From Nocardioides coralli (lineage in GTDB: Bacteria; Actinomycetota; Actinomycetes; Propionibacteriales; Nocardioidaceae): 64,000 nt of DNA. The position numbers were made by a program, and so were the translations under genes. Location: NCBI RefSeq assembly GCF_019880385.1, contig NZ_CP082273.1, positions 248,001 through 312,000 of the forward strand. Direction: 5' to 3'. Position 1 is the stretch's first letter. Each line of letters begins with the position of its first letter. The notes below the pieces were generated by a model. The model worked only from the letters and a program-made list of their open reading frames with translations, was not told where the DNA came from and searched no databases. Shown one piece after another: positions 52,241 to 60,840 of the stretch.

Positions 52241-53070
52241 CGTCGATGACGCCGCGGCTGATGGGGGTCGTCAACGTCACCCCCGACTCCTTCTCCGACG
52301 GCGGCCGGTACGCCGACACCGACGCCGCCGTGGTGCACGGCCGCCGGCTGCTGGCCGACGGCGCCGACATCCTCGACGTGGGGGGTGAGTCGACGCGGCC
52401 CGGCGCGACCCGGCCGCTGCTCGAGGAGGAGCTGTCCCGCGTCGTACCGGTCATCACCCGGCTCGCCGCCGAGGGAGCCGTGGTCTCCGTCGACACGATG
52501 CGCGCGGCCGTCGCCCGAGCCGCCCTGGACGCCGGGGCCGCCCTCGTCAACGACGTGTCCGGGGGGCTCGCCGACCCGGACATCCTGGACGTCGTCGCGG
52601 ACTCCGACGCCACCTACGTCGCCATGCACTGGCGCGGCCACGCCGACCGCATGCAGCAGGCGGCGTCCTACGACCAGCCGGGAGGCGTCGTGGCGGCGGT
52701 CTGCCGTGAGCTGGGGGATCGGCTCGAGGCGATCCGGGCCGCCGGCATCCCCGACGACCGGGTCGTGCTCGACCCCGGGCTGGGCTTCGCGAAGACCGCC
52801 GAGCACAACTGGGCCCTCGTCGCCGGCCTGGACCGGCTCGCCGAGCTCGGTCGTCCGCTGCTGGTCGGCGGGAGCCGGAAGTCCTTCCTGGGTTCGCTGC
52901 TGGCCGACGCTGCGGGCACCCCGCGTCCGGTCACCGACCGTGAGGCTGCGAGCACGGCCCTGACCCTGGTGCTGGCCCAGCGGGGGGTCTGGGGGATCCG
53001 GGTCCACGACGTCCGGTCGAGCCGCGACGCGTTGCGCGTCCTCGACCGCGTGCAGCAGGAGGAGCGGTGA
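52237..53070 (+). CDS. folP: Dihydropteroate synthase
   Basis: 277 residues from GTG 52237. TIM-barrel with [44 protein letters not shown] and GGSRKSFLG, the complete set of DHPS motifs. It joins hydroxymethyl-dihydropterin pyrophosphate with p-aminobenzoate and is the sulfonamide target. It overlaps folE and folB by GTGA. Confidence 0.97.
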   Translation: MTSMTPRLMGVVNVTPDSFSDGGRYADTDAAVVHGRRLLADGADILDVGGESTRPGATRPLLEEELSRVVPVITRLAAEGAVVSVDTMRAAVARAALDAGAALVNDVSGGLADPDILDVVADSDATYVAMHWRGHADRMQQAASYDQPGGVVAAVCRELGDRLEAIRAAGIPDDRVVLDPGLGFAKTAEHNWALVAGLDRLAELGRPLLVGGSRKSFLGSLLADAAGTPRPVTDREAASTALTLVLAQRGVWGIRVHDVRSSRDALRVLDRVQQEER

Positions 53071-53432
53071 GCGACGAGCTGACGATCGCGGGCATCGAGT
53101 GCTTCGCCCACCACGGCGTCTTCGAGCACGAGCGGCGCGACGGCCAGGTCTTCGTGATCGACCTCACCCTCGGTCTCGACACCGCTCCGGCGGCGCGGAG
53201 CGACGACTTGCGCGACACCGTGGACTACGGAAGCCTCGTGGAGAAGGTGAAGGCCGCGGTGGAGTCCGACCCCGTCGACCTGATCGAGACCCTGGCTGAA
53301 CGGGTGGCCCGTACCTGCCTCTCAGCGGGTCGTGTTGAATGGGCGCGGGTCACGGTGCACAAGCCGCAGGCCCCGATCGCGGCGACGTTCGCCGATGTGG
53401 CATTGACGATCCGGAGAGACGCGAGGGACTGA
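53067..53432 (+). CDS. folB: Dihydroneopterin aldolase
   Basis: 121 residues. IAGIECFAHHGVFEHERRDGQ, DTVDYGSLVEKV and VTVHKPQAPI match FolB. The enzyme splits dihydroneopterin to hydroxymethyl-dihydropterin and glycolaldehyde. Its TGA is followed immediately by the folK ATG, so the two are coupled. Confidence 0.95.
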   Translation: MSDELTIAGIECFAHHGVFEHERRDGQVFVIDLTLGLDTAPAARSDDLRDTVDYGSLVEKVKAAVESDPVDLIETLAERVARTCLSAGRVEWARVTVHKPQAPIAATFADVALTIRRDARD

Positions 53433-54002
53433 ATGAGCGAGACGCCCAACCCGCACATCATCGATGCCGACACCCTCACCGGGGAGATGCGGCCGATCCG
53501 CAGGGTGGTGCTGGCGCTGGGTTCCAATCTCGGTGACCGGATGGCCGCGCTGCAGGGCGCCGTCAACACGATCGCCGACACTCCCGACGTCTGGGTCACG
53601 GCCGTCTCGCCGGTCTACGAGACCGAACCGGTCGACAGCCCGCAGGAGGCTGACAACTTCCTGAACGCCGTGGTGCTCGCCGACACCACGTTGGCGGCCC
53701 ACCGGCTCATGGACCGCGCCCTCGCGGTCGAGGACGCCTACGACCGCGAGCACAGCGAGGTCCCCAACGCCCCCCGCACCCTCGACGTCGACCTGATCGT
53801 CGTGGGCGACCGGCGCTCCGACGAGGACGGCCTGCGGCTCCCGCACCCGCGGGCGAAGCAGCGCCCCTTCGTCCTGCAGCCCTGGCTCGACGTCGAGCCC
53901 GACGCGGTGCTCCCGGACGCCGGCCCGGTGAGCGACCTGCTCGCCGACCTCGACACCTCGGGGATCAAGCGTCGGGACGACCTGACGCTCGAGCTCCAGT
54001 GA
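53433..54002 (+). CDS. folK: HPPK (hydroxymethyl-dihydropterin pyrophosphokinase)
   Basis: 189 residues. After a polar N-terminal extension of about 20 residues comes VVLALGSNLGDRMAALQGAV, then SPVYETEPVD, RTLDVDLIVVGD and RLPHPRAKQRPFVLQPW, the standard HPPK motifs. It transfers pyrophosphate from ATP to the pterin substrate used by FolP. It overlaps the next gene by GTGA. Confidence 0.95.
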   Translation: MSETPNPHIIDADTLTGEMRPIRRVVLALGSNLGDRMAALQGAVNTIADTPDVWVTAVSPVYETEPVDSPQEADNFLNAVVLADTTLAAHRLMDRALAVEDAYDREHSEVPNAPRTLDVDLIVVGDRRSDEDGLRLPHPRAKQRPFVLQPWLDVEPDAVLPDAGPVSDLLADLDTSGIKRRDDLTLELQ

Positions 54003-54484
54003 CTCCGGGTCCGTCGGGACGCCAGCCTCCCGACGGGCACCTCCGACCGACCGGCCCGGCCGCGATCGGTGGTTCCGTCATGGCGGGGCTGGTCCTGGGC
54101 TGGCTGCTCCACCCCGTGGCCGACCGCGTCGGCACCGCGCCGCTGGTGACGTGGCTGCAGCCGCTCGCCCTCTTCTTCGTCGCTGCGGTGCTGGGTGGCA
54201 CCGCCTGGCTGACCCACCGCACCCTCCACGTGCGCCACGACTACCTCGAGCCCTACCGGGCCGTGAACCGGCTGGTGCTGGCCCGGGCGTGCGTCGTCGT
54301 CGGTGGCCTGGTGGCCGGCGGCTACGCCGGGTACGCCGTGAGCTGGCTGGGCGTGCGGGCCGAGCTCGGCGACCAACGGCTGGTCCGCTCCGCCGTCGCC
54401 GCACTGGCGGGCGTTGCGATCGTCGTCGCGGCTTTGCTTCTGGAACGAGCGTGTCGCGTCCGTTCCGACGACGAGGAGCCGTAA
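53999..54484 (+). CDS. DUF3180 membrane protein
   Basis: 161 residues from GTG 53999. A Pro-rich N-terminus is followed by four helices (about 22-41, 52-71, 92-113 and 127-148). DYLEPYRAVNRLVLARACVVVGG is the recognisable DUF3180 region. The gene follows folK in Mycobacterium (Rv3605c) and other actinobacteria, a strong hint of a link to the folate operon, but the function is unknown. Confidence 0.88.
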   Translation: MTPGPSGRQPPDGHLRPTGPAAIGGSVMAGLVLGWLLHPVADRVGTAPLVTWLQPLALFFVAAVLGGTAWLTHRTLHVRHDYLEPYRAVNRLVLARACVVVGGLVAGGYAGYAVSWLGVRAELGDQRLVRSAVAALAGVAIVVAALLLERACRVRSDDEEP

Positions 54485-54487
54485 CCT
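54482..54487 (+). promoter_or_regulatory. Candidate -10 element, leaderless geometry
   Basis: TAACCT includes the stop codon of the DUF3180 gene and ends exactly 6 bases before ATG 54494. Confidence 0.45.
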
Positions 54488-54493
54488 CGGCGC

Positions 54494-55072
54494 ATGTCTT
54501 CCCCGACTGCTCGCCGGCGACAGCGCAGCACCCGCCTGACCGTCGCCGTTCTCCTGCTCACGCTCGCCGCGGCCCTCGTGACCGTCGCGTTCCTCGACAA
54601 CGTGGCCTGGTTCCAGGCCTTCGCTGCCGTGTCAGCCGTGGTGCTCGGCGCCGCGTCCACCCGGATCACCCACTCCGAGCTCATGCAGACCCGCCGCGAC
54701 GCCGCGCGTGACCGGGCCGAGCAGGCCCAGCACTACCGCGAGCTGACCGACCAGCGCACCGACGAGCACGCGCGCTTCGTCGACACGATGCAGGCCCGCG
54801 CCCGGCAGCAGGACCACGCCCTCGCCGAGCTGGAGACCGCGCTGTCGGCCGCCCAGCGACGCGCCGCCGACGCGACCCGCAAGTACAACGCCGAGGCGCG
54901 CCGTGCCGAGGCCGCCGAGCAGGAGGGTCGCGAGGTCGGCGCCCGCCTGGAGGAGGCCGAGGAGCGGGCGGCGGAGGCCCAGCTCCGGGTCGCCGAGCTG
55001 CAGTCCGAGCTCGACGTCGCCCGGGCCGAGCTGCTGGCCTGGCAGAGCGAGCCCCACCGCCTCCGGGCCTGA
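54494..55072 (+). CDS. Membrane-anchored coiled-coil protein, unknown function
   Basis: 192 residues. Two hydrophobic helices (about 15-33 and 37-55) are followed by one long, highly charged coiled coil (about 60-185) rich in Ala, Glu, Arg and Gln. No enzyme motif is visible. The topology would place the coiled coil in the cytoplasm, as in DivIVA/Wag31-like or scaffold proteins, but no specific family is recognised. The start is supported by TAACCT 6 bases upstream, and a strong hairpin follows the stop. Confidence 0.75.
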   Translation: MSSPTARRRQRSTRLTVAVLLLTLAAALVTVAFLDNVAWFQAFAAVSAVVLGAASTRITHSELMQTRRDAARDRAEQAQHYRELTDQRTDEHARFVDTMQARARQQDHALAELETALSAAQRRAADATRKYNAEARRAEAAEQEGREVGARLEEAEERAAEAQLRVAELQSELDVARAELLAWQSEPHRLRA

Positions 55073-55086
55073 CACACACCCCCTGA

Positions 55087-55138
55087 CGCGGCGTGTGCCC
55101 CACCGTGCGCTCCAGCGCACCATGGGGCACACGCCGCG
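55087..55138 (+). terminator. Long nested hairpin terminator
   Basis: A 16-bp perfect stem (55087-55102 with 55123-55138; core GCGGCGTGTGCCCCA and its complement) encloses a 2x2 internal loop, a 6-bp stem GTGCGC/GCGCAC and the tetraloop TCCA. It lies 15 bp after the coiled-coil gene and 33 bp before the acetyltransferase gene. There is no T tract. It closes the long ftsH-to-coiled-coil transcription unit. Confidence 0.8.
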
Positions 55139-55170
55139 CTCGTGTCCGGGGGATGGAAGAATGATCCGAC

Positions 55171-56262
55171 GTGATCCCTGAGGACAACCGTTTCCACAGC
55201 GACCCCGACGGGATCCTCGCGGACTCCGAGCACCTCGTCGACGGCTGGAAGGTCGAGGCCCCCGATCCCTCCGACCGGTTCACGGTCGCCCGGCTGACCC
55301 AGCTCCTGCGTGAGCACGAGCGCGCCGGCCGGGGCTGGGCAGGCGCATCGGTCGACGACGTGCTGGTGGAGGTCTCCGAGCGCGGGCTGCGGATGCGCGA
55401 GAACGTCGTGCTCCGCGACCCGCGGGGCGAGATCCGGGCCTGGGGCAGCGTCCACGACCGGGCCGAGGGCCGGATGCTCTACGCCCATGTCGTCGAGCGC
55501 GGCCTCCCTGACGACGTCGCGAGCTCGTGCGCCCGGCTGCTCTTCGAGTGGGCCGACGAGCAGGCCCGCGCCGTCGGGCTGGCCCGGGGCCTCGAGGTGC
55601 AGCAGATCGACACCGGCGCCTTCGCCGACGACGAGCGCCAGCACCGCTGGCTGGAGTCCTGGGGCTACCGCAAGGTCCGCACCTGGCTGCAGATGACCCG
55701 ACCGGTGACCGAGGACGAGAGCGACCTCGTCCCCGACCCGGCGGAGTGGCAGAAGGACGCCGTCACGATCCGGCTCGTCCGCCGCCGTCCCGACGGGCTC
55801 CCGGACTCGGTCGACCTCCACGCCGTCCACCAGGTGCTCGAGCAGGCCTTCCGCGACCACTTCAACTCCTGGGAGGAGACCTTCGGGGAGTTCGTCCACC
55901 GGCTGCTGGAGGAGCCCGGCCACGACTGGGACCACTGGTGGATCGCGGAGCTCGCCAATCCCGACCTCGAGATCGGTCCGATCCCGGTGGGGGCGCTGGT
56001 CGGCACGGTGTCGGAGTCCGCCAACGGACCCGCGGGCTCCTACGTCGGCTACATCGGTGTCCTCGACGACGCCCGCGGCCAGGGGGTGGCCAAGGCCCTG
56101 CTCAACACGATCATCGCCGACGCCGCCTCGCGCGACCGTGACCGCGTCGGGCTCGAGGTTGACGCCGACTCACCCACGGGCGCCCGCGGGCTCTACGAGG
56201 CCATGGGCTGGCGCACCAAGTACGTCACGGAGTCCTGGCACCGGGACGTCCCGGTCCGCTGA
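55171..56262 (+). CDS. Tandem GNAT acetyltransferase (MshD-like layout)
   Basis: 363 residues from GTG 55171. Two GNAT-like halves: about 35-185 (ENVVLRDPRGEIRAWGSVHD) and about 195-363, the latter with GYIGVLDDARGQGVAKALLN as the acetyl-CoA loop and VDADSPTGARGLYEAMGW. Mycothiol synthase (MshD) has the same two-domain build, but several unrelated actinobacterial proteins do too. The first half lacks a clear pyrophosphate loop and is probably structural. Mycothiol genes are not nearby, so the acceptor is left open. Confidence 0.82.
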   Translation: MIPEDNRFHSDPDGILADSEHLVDGWKVEAPDPSDRFTVARLTQLLREHERAGRGWAGASVDDVLVEVSERGLRMRENVVLRDPRGEIRAWGSVHDRAEGRMLYAHVVERGLPDDVASSCARLLFEWADEQARAVGLARGLEVQQIDTGAFADDERQHRWLESWGYRKVRTWLQMTRPVTEDESDLVPDPAEWQKDAVTIRLVRRRPDGLPDSVDLHAVHQVLEQAFRDHFNSWEETFGEFVHRLLEEPGHDWDHWWIAELANPDLEIGPIPVGALVGTVSESANGPAGSYVGYIGVLDDARGQGVAKALLNTIIADAASRDRDRVGLEVDADSPTGARGLYEAMGWRTKYVTESWHRDVPVR

Positions 56263-56287
56263 CCGTCCGGCAGGGCAGCAGGGCAGG

Positions 56288-57286
56288 TCAGTCGGTCAGG
56301 GACGCGCGCAGCGCCCGGTGCACCCCGCCGGGGGTGAGCACGCCGAGGAAGGTGGCGCCGTCCTTGACCCCCACCACCGCACGGTCGTCGCGGAGCATGG
56401 CGGCCAGCGCCTCCTCCAGCGTCGCCCCCACCTCGACCGCGGCGGCGAGGTCGCCCGTGCTCACGCCGTCGAGGGACTCGAGCTGGTCGCGGTCGATGGG
56501 CGTGACCGCCAGCCGCCGCAGCCCGGTCGTCGAGCCCACGAAGTCGGCGACGTAGTCGTCGGCCGGCCGGGCCAGCAGCTCTGCGGGTGTCGCGACCTGG
56601 GCCAGCCGACCGCCGGGCTCGAAGACCGCGACCCGGTCGCCCATCTTCACCGCCTCGTCGATGTCGTGGGTCACCAGCACGACCGTCTTGCCGAGCTCCC
56701 GCTGCAGCCGCAGGAACTCGTCCTGCAGGCGCACCCGCACCACCGGGTCGACGGCGCCGAAGGGCTCGTCCATCAGCAGCACGGGCGGGTCGGCGGCCAG
56801 CGCACGGGCCACGCCCACGCGCTGCCGCTGGCCACCCGAGAGCTGGTGGGGATAGCGGGCGGCGTACGTCTCCGGCTCGAGGCCCACCAGCGTCATCAGC
56901 TCGTGGGCGCGCTCGCGCGCGGTCTGCTTGGACTCGCCGTAGAGCAGGGGCACCGTCATGACGTTGGTCTCGATGGTCTGGTGCGGGAAGAGCCCCACCT
57001 GCTGGATCACGTAGCCGATGCCGCGACGCAGCTCGACCGGGTCGGCGTGGGTGACGTCGCGGCCGTCGATCTCGATGGTGCCGCTGGTCGGCTCGATCAA
57101 CCGGTTGATCATCTTCAGGGTCGTGGACTTCCCGCAGCCCGATGGCCCCACCAGGACCAGCAGCTCTCCTGCGGGTACGACGAGGTCGAGCTCCTGGACC
57201 GCTGCCGTGCCGTCGCCGTAGGTCTTGCCGACCCCCGTCAGGCGGATCATCGCCGTGTCGTCGGACCCGCTGCCGGTAACGTCCAT
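56288..57286 (-). CDS. OpuC/ProV-type compatible-solute ABC transporter ATPase
   Basis: 332 residues from ATG 57286 (ATG 57250 is an alternative giving MIRLTGVGK). Walker A GPSGCGKST (47-55), LSGGQRQRVGVARAL and LLMDEPFGAVDP. YVIQQVGLFPH and THDIDEAVKMGD are typical of the glycine betaine/choline ATPase group. The C-terminal part (about 255-332) resembles a degenerate CBS-type regulatory domain, which senses ionic strength in OpuA. Unusually it is divergent from its permeases; the two start codons overlap (CATG). Confidence 0.92.
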   Translation of the reverse strand: MDVTGSGSDDTAMIRLTGVGKTYGDGTAAVQELDLVVPAGELLVLVGPSGCGKSTTLKMINRLIEPTSGTIEIDGRDVTHADPVELRRGIGYVIQQVGLFPHQTIETNVMTVPLLYGESKQTARERAHELMTLVGLEPETYAARYPHQLSGGQRQRVGVARALAADPPVLLMDEPFGAVDPVVRVRLQDEFLRLQRELGKTVVLVTHDIDEAVKMGDRVAVFEPGGRLAQVATPAELLARPADDYVADFVGSTTGLRRLAVTPIDRDQLESLDGVSTGDLAAAVEVGATLEEALAAMLRDDRAVVGVKDGATFLGVLTPGGVHRALRASLTD

Positions 57287-57989
57287 GCGTGTGACCCTAC
57301 TCGCGGCCGCGGCCGAGCCCTCGTGCTACAGCCGCCTGACCAACGAGTGGATCTGCGGGGCCTACCTCGTCGACCGTCGCGGCGAGCTCGTCGACGCCAC
57401 GGTCGAGCACGTCCTGATCACCGTCTCGGCACTCGTCTTCGCGGTGGTGATCGCCTTCCCCATGGCGCTGCTCGCGCGGCGCTACCCGCGTCTGGAGGGC
57501 GGCGTCCTCGGCCTCAGCACCGGCCTCTACACCATCCCCTCGCTGGCCCTCTTCCCGCTGCTGGTCCCGTTCACGGGCCTGAGCCCGAGCACGGTGGTCC
57601 TCGGCCTGGGCCTCTACGCCCTGACCATCCTGGTCCGCAGCATGCTGGAGGGACTCAAGGCGGTGCCGGCGGACGTGCGCGAGTCGGCCCTCGGCCTGGG
57701 GTACGGCGCGGGCAAGCTGCTGTGGCGCATCGAGCTCCCCCTCGCACTGCCCGTGATCATGGCGGGGCTGCGGGTGGCCACGGTCTCCACCGTGGCACTG
57801 ACCACCATCGGCACGCTGGTGTCCTTCGGGGGTCTGGGCGACCTGATCCGTGACGGCGTGGAGACGAACTTCCGGGCCGAGCTGCTGGCCGCTGCCGTCC
57901 TGTGCGTGGTGCTGGCGGTGCTGCTCGACGCCCTGCTGGTCCTGGCCCAACGCGCCATGACCCCCTGGACCCGGGGGGTGCGGGCATGA
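57285..57989 (+). CDS. OpuC-type ABC transporter permease 1
   Basis: 234 residues from ATG 57285 (GTG 57291 possible). Five to six helices with the EAA loop ESALGLGYGAGKLLWRIELP (around residue 128). It belongs to the OpuCB/ProW-like permease group for glycine betaine, choline or related solutes. The segment SCYSRLTNEWICGAYL before the first helix holds two Cys. It overlaps permease 2 (ATGA). Confidence 0.9.
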   Translation: MRVTLLAAAAEPSCYSRLTNEWICGAYLVDRRGELVDATVEHVLITVSALVFAVVIAFPMALLARRYPRLEGGVLGLSTGLYTIPSLALFPLLVPFTGLSPSTVVLGLGLYALTILVRSMLEGLKAVPADVRESALGLGYGAGKLLWRIELPLALPVIMAGLRVATVSTVALTTIGTLVSFGGLGDLIRDGVETNFRAELLAAAVLCVVLAVLLDALLVLAQRAMTPWTRGVRA

Positions 57990-58717
57990 CCGTCCTCGCC
58001 GACACCTGGCGCTACCTCACCGACGCCGCGAGCTGGCAGGGCCCCGGCGGGCTGTGGGCCCGCACCGTCGAGCAGCTGCTGCTCACCGGCAGCGCGCTGG
58101 TGCTCGCCGTGCTCGTGGGGCTTCCCGTGGCGCTCTACCTCGGGCACCGCGGGCGGGGGGGCTTCCTCGCGATCAACATCTCCGGTGTCGGGCGCGCGAT
58201 CCCCACCTTCGCCCTGCTGGCGCTCCTGGTCACGGCGCCCTGGCCGGGCCCGCAGGAGTTCGGGCCCTACGGCCGCGCCGGCCTGGCGACGCTGCTGGCG
58301 CTGATGCTGTTCGCGCTCCCGCCGATCATCACGCAGGGCTACACCGCCATCCGCGAGGTCCCCGACGAGGTGAAGGAGTCCGCGCAGGGGATGGGCATGA
58401 CCCGCTGGCAGCAGTTCTTCCGGGTCGAGCTGCCGCTCGGGCTGCCGCTCATTGCCTCCGGCGTACGGCTGGCTCTGGTGCAGGTGTGGGCCACCGCCAC
58501 CATCGCCGCCCTGGTCGCCGGACCCGGGCTGGGGCGCATCATCACCGAGGGTTTCTACCGCTCCAACTACTCCAAGGGCATCGCCGCCGCCGTGGTCGTC
58601 GCCCTGGTCGCGCTCGTGCTCGAGCTGGGTGCTGCGGCGGTCCAGCGGGCCCTCGCCCCCGTCCCGCGCGAGCCCCAGCAGGCGGACACCGTTCGCGAAT
58701 CCTTGTCCGGCACGTGA
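57986..58717 (+). CDS. OpuC-type ABC transporter permease 2
   Basis: 243 residues from ATG 57986. Six helices with ISGVGRAIPTFALLALLV and the EAA loop ESAQGMGMTRWQQFFRVELP (around residue 132). Two different permeases plus one ATPase and one lipoprotein is the OpuC/OpuB layout. The binding-protein gene follows after 88 bp. Confidence 0.92.
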   Translation: MTVLADTWRYLTDAASWQGPGGLWARTVEQLLLTGSALVLAVLVGLPVALYLGHRGRGGFLAINISGVGRAIPTFALLALLVTAPWPGPQEFGPYGRAGLATLLALMLFALPPIITQGYTAIREVPDEVKESAQGMGMTRWQQFFRVELPLGLPLIASGVRLALVQVWATATIAALVAGPGLGRIITEGFYRSNYSKGIAAAVVVALVALVLELGAAAVQRALAPVPREPQQADTVRESLSGT

Positions 58718-58805
58718 GGATGGGGAGCGCGGCGCGAACTCCTCGCCCTGCAGCACGACCGGACACGCGCGGCACCCTGCCGCGGGACACAGAAGGTGGA
58801 ACGAC

Positions 58806-59741
58806 ATGTTCAGACGCTCCCTGGCTGCGGTGGCATCCGCCGGCCTGATCCTGCTCACGGGTTGCGCCGGCGACGAGCTCGCCGACGACCCCGCCGCCGA
58901 GGAGGACACCGGCGCGACCGCCGGTGGCCCGGTGTCGATCTCGGGGCAGAGCTTCCCCGAGGCGGCGCTGGTGACCGAGATGTACGTCGCCCTGCTCGAG
59001 GACGCCGGCTACTCGCCGTCGGTCAACCTCGTCGACACCCGTGACGTCTACATGCAGCAGTTCCCCGGCGACATCGACCTCGTCCCCGAGTACGTCGGCG
59101 GTCTGGTCGACTACCTCAACCGTGACGGCGAGGAGTCGCTCACGACCCCCGACGCCGAGGAGACCATCGAGAACGCCCAGCCGCTGCTGGAGGAGCAGGG
59201 CATCGCGCTGCTCGAGCCGTCGGAGGCCACCGACACCAACGCGTTCTTCGTGACGCAGGAGTACGCCGAGGAGAACGACCTCTCCACCCTCTCCGACCTC
59301 GAGGGGATGACGGTGACGCTGGCGGCGGCCCCGGACTGCGAGGGTCGACCCGACTGCGCCGGCGGGCTGGAGGACGTCTACGGGATCGACGTGGAGAAGA
59401 TCCTGCCGCTGGGGTTCGCCAGCCAGCAGACCTACCAGTCCGTCATCGACGGCGAGTCCCAGCTCGGCCTGACCGCGACCACCGACGGCACCCTGGAGAG
59501 CCAGGGCCTCGTGCTGCTCGAGGACGACCAGGACATCCAGCCGGCCCAGAACCTCGTGCCGGCGGTGAGCACCGAGTTCCTCGACACCAACACCGACCTG
59601 CCCACGATCCTCGAGCCGCTGATGGCGGCGCTGACGACCGAGAAGCTGACCGAGCTCAACGGGCGGGTCGCGGTGGACCGCGAGCAGCCGGCCGACGTGG
59701 CGCGCGACTTCCTGGTCGAGGAGGGCCTGCTGGAGGAGTGA
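58806..59741 (+). CDS. Glycine-betaine/choline-type substrate-binding lipoprotein (OpuAC family)
   Basis: 311 residues. Lipobox LTGC (Cys20), an acidic linker, then the OpuAC fold starting VSISGQSFPEAALVTEMYVA, with FPGDIDLVPEYVGGLVDYL and GESQLGLTATTDGTL. It captures the solute and delivers it to the two permeases. Exact substrate (betaine, choline, carnitine, proline betaine or another small zwitterion) is not decidable by eye. It converges with the glycosyltransferase gene 10 bp away. Confidence 0.92.
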   Translation: MFRRSLAAVASAGLILLTGCAGDELADDPAAEEDTGATAGGPVSISGQSFPEAALVTEMYVALLEDAGYSPSVNLVDTRDVYMQQFPGDIDLVPEYVGGLVDYLNRDGEESLTTPDAEETIENAQPLLEEQGIALLEPSEATDTNAFFVTQEYAEENDLSTLSDLEGMTVTLAAAPDCEGRPDCAGGLEDVYGIDVEKILPLGFASQQTYQSVIDGESQLGLTATTDGTLESQGLVLLEDDQDIQPAQNLVPAVSTEFLDTNTDLPTILEPLMAALTTEKLTELNGRVAVDREQPADVARDFLVEEGLLEE

Positions 59742-59751
59742 CGGGGCCGGC

Positions 59752-60840
59752 TCAGGGGACCTGCAGCTCGGGCGGCAGGTCCGGCCGGTCGACGTACGGG
59801 TGCTCGGCGACGGTGCGACCGTCGACGAGCCGCGTGGGCAGGGGCCCCGGCGGTCTGTCGTCGAGCCAGGTGAGGAACTCCGCCAGCGCCTCGCGTCGGT
59901 CCTGGCCGACCAGCCAGCCCATGATCCGCTGCCGCAGCGGCAGGGTCGTGGCCTCGAAGGGGACGCTGTCGGCGTTCCACAGCTCACGGACGCCGTCGCG
60001 GAGCAGCGCCCAGTAGTCGTCGCCGGCGTCGGGGGCGGCCCGGAAGTACTCCCACATGTCGATCGGCAGCACCCGCCGGAGGAACACCTCCTGCGTCGCG
60101 GGGGAGCAGTGCTCGCGGACCGTCGCGAGGGACCAGCGCTTGGTCTCCAGCCGGTCGGCCAGGTCGCGCACGTCGCCGCGCTGCTGGCTGATCGAGGTGC
60201 CGTCGTCGCGCACCCGCCACCGGTAGACCGGCTCCGGCAGCGAGTCGATGCGTCCCTGCACGAGCGCACGGGTGATCGCCGGCTGGTCCTCGTAGCGCAC
60301 CCGTTCCGGGAAGGCCAGCCCGTGGGCGTCCCAGAAGGAGCGGCGGAAGACCTTGTTCCAGGCGAAGACGTCGGCGAGCAGCAGGGGAGCGTCCTCGATG
60401 ACGACCGAACGGCGCGGCTCGCGGTGGTTCTCCCGCATCAGCGGCGTCATGAACGTCTCGTCGCCACGCAGCCGCTCGACCGCGCCGATGGCGAGGTCGG
60501 AGCCGCTCTCGACGAGGCTCCCGACCAACCGCTCGTAGGCGCCCGGCACGACCAGGTCGTCGCTGTCCGCGAAGGCCAGCAGCTCACCGGTGGCATGGGT
60601 GACACCCACGTTGCGGGCGGCGCCGAGGCCGGCGTTGGCCTGGTGGACCACCCGGACCCGCGGGTCGCGGGCGGCGACCTCGTCGGCGATCTCACCGGTC
60701 CGGTCGGTCGCGCCGTCGTCGACCACGACCACCTCGAGGTGGGACCACGACTGGTCGAGCACGCTGGTCAGCGAGTCCTCGAGCCAGTCCTCGACGTCGT
60801 ACGCCGGCACGACCACGCTCAGCAGCGGCTGCTCAGCCAC
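59752..60840 (-). CDS. Family 2 glycosyltransferase
   Basis: 362 residues. GT-A fold: SVVVPAYDVEDWLEDSLTSV at the start, VVVDDGATDRTG, and the DxD-type FADSDDLVVP (around residue 92). The C-terminal half (about 220-362) is a helical region found in wall/teichoic-acid-type glycosyltransferases. It overlaps the cytidylyltransferase gene by 8 bp. The pair suggests transfer of a CDP-linked polyol or assembly of a wall polymer, which is inference. Confidence 0.88.
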   Translation of the reverse strand: MAEQPLLSVVVPAYDVEDWLEDSLTSVLDQSWSHLEVVVVDDGATDRTGEIADEVAARDPRVRVVHQANAGLGAARNVGVTHATGELLAFADSDDLVVPGAYERLVGSLVESGSDLAIGAVERLRGDETFMTPLMRENHREPRRSVVIEDAPLLLADVFAWNKVFRRSFWDAHGLAFPERVRYEDQPAITRALVQGRIDSLPEPVYRWRVRDDGTSISQQRGDVRDLADRLETKRWSLATVREHCSPATQEVFLRRVLPIDMWEYFRAAPDAGDDYWALLRDGVRELWNADSVPFEATTLPLRQRIMGWLVGQDRREALAEFLTWLDDRPPGPLPTRLVDGRTVAEHPYVDRPDLPPELQVP

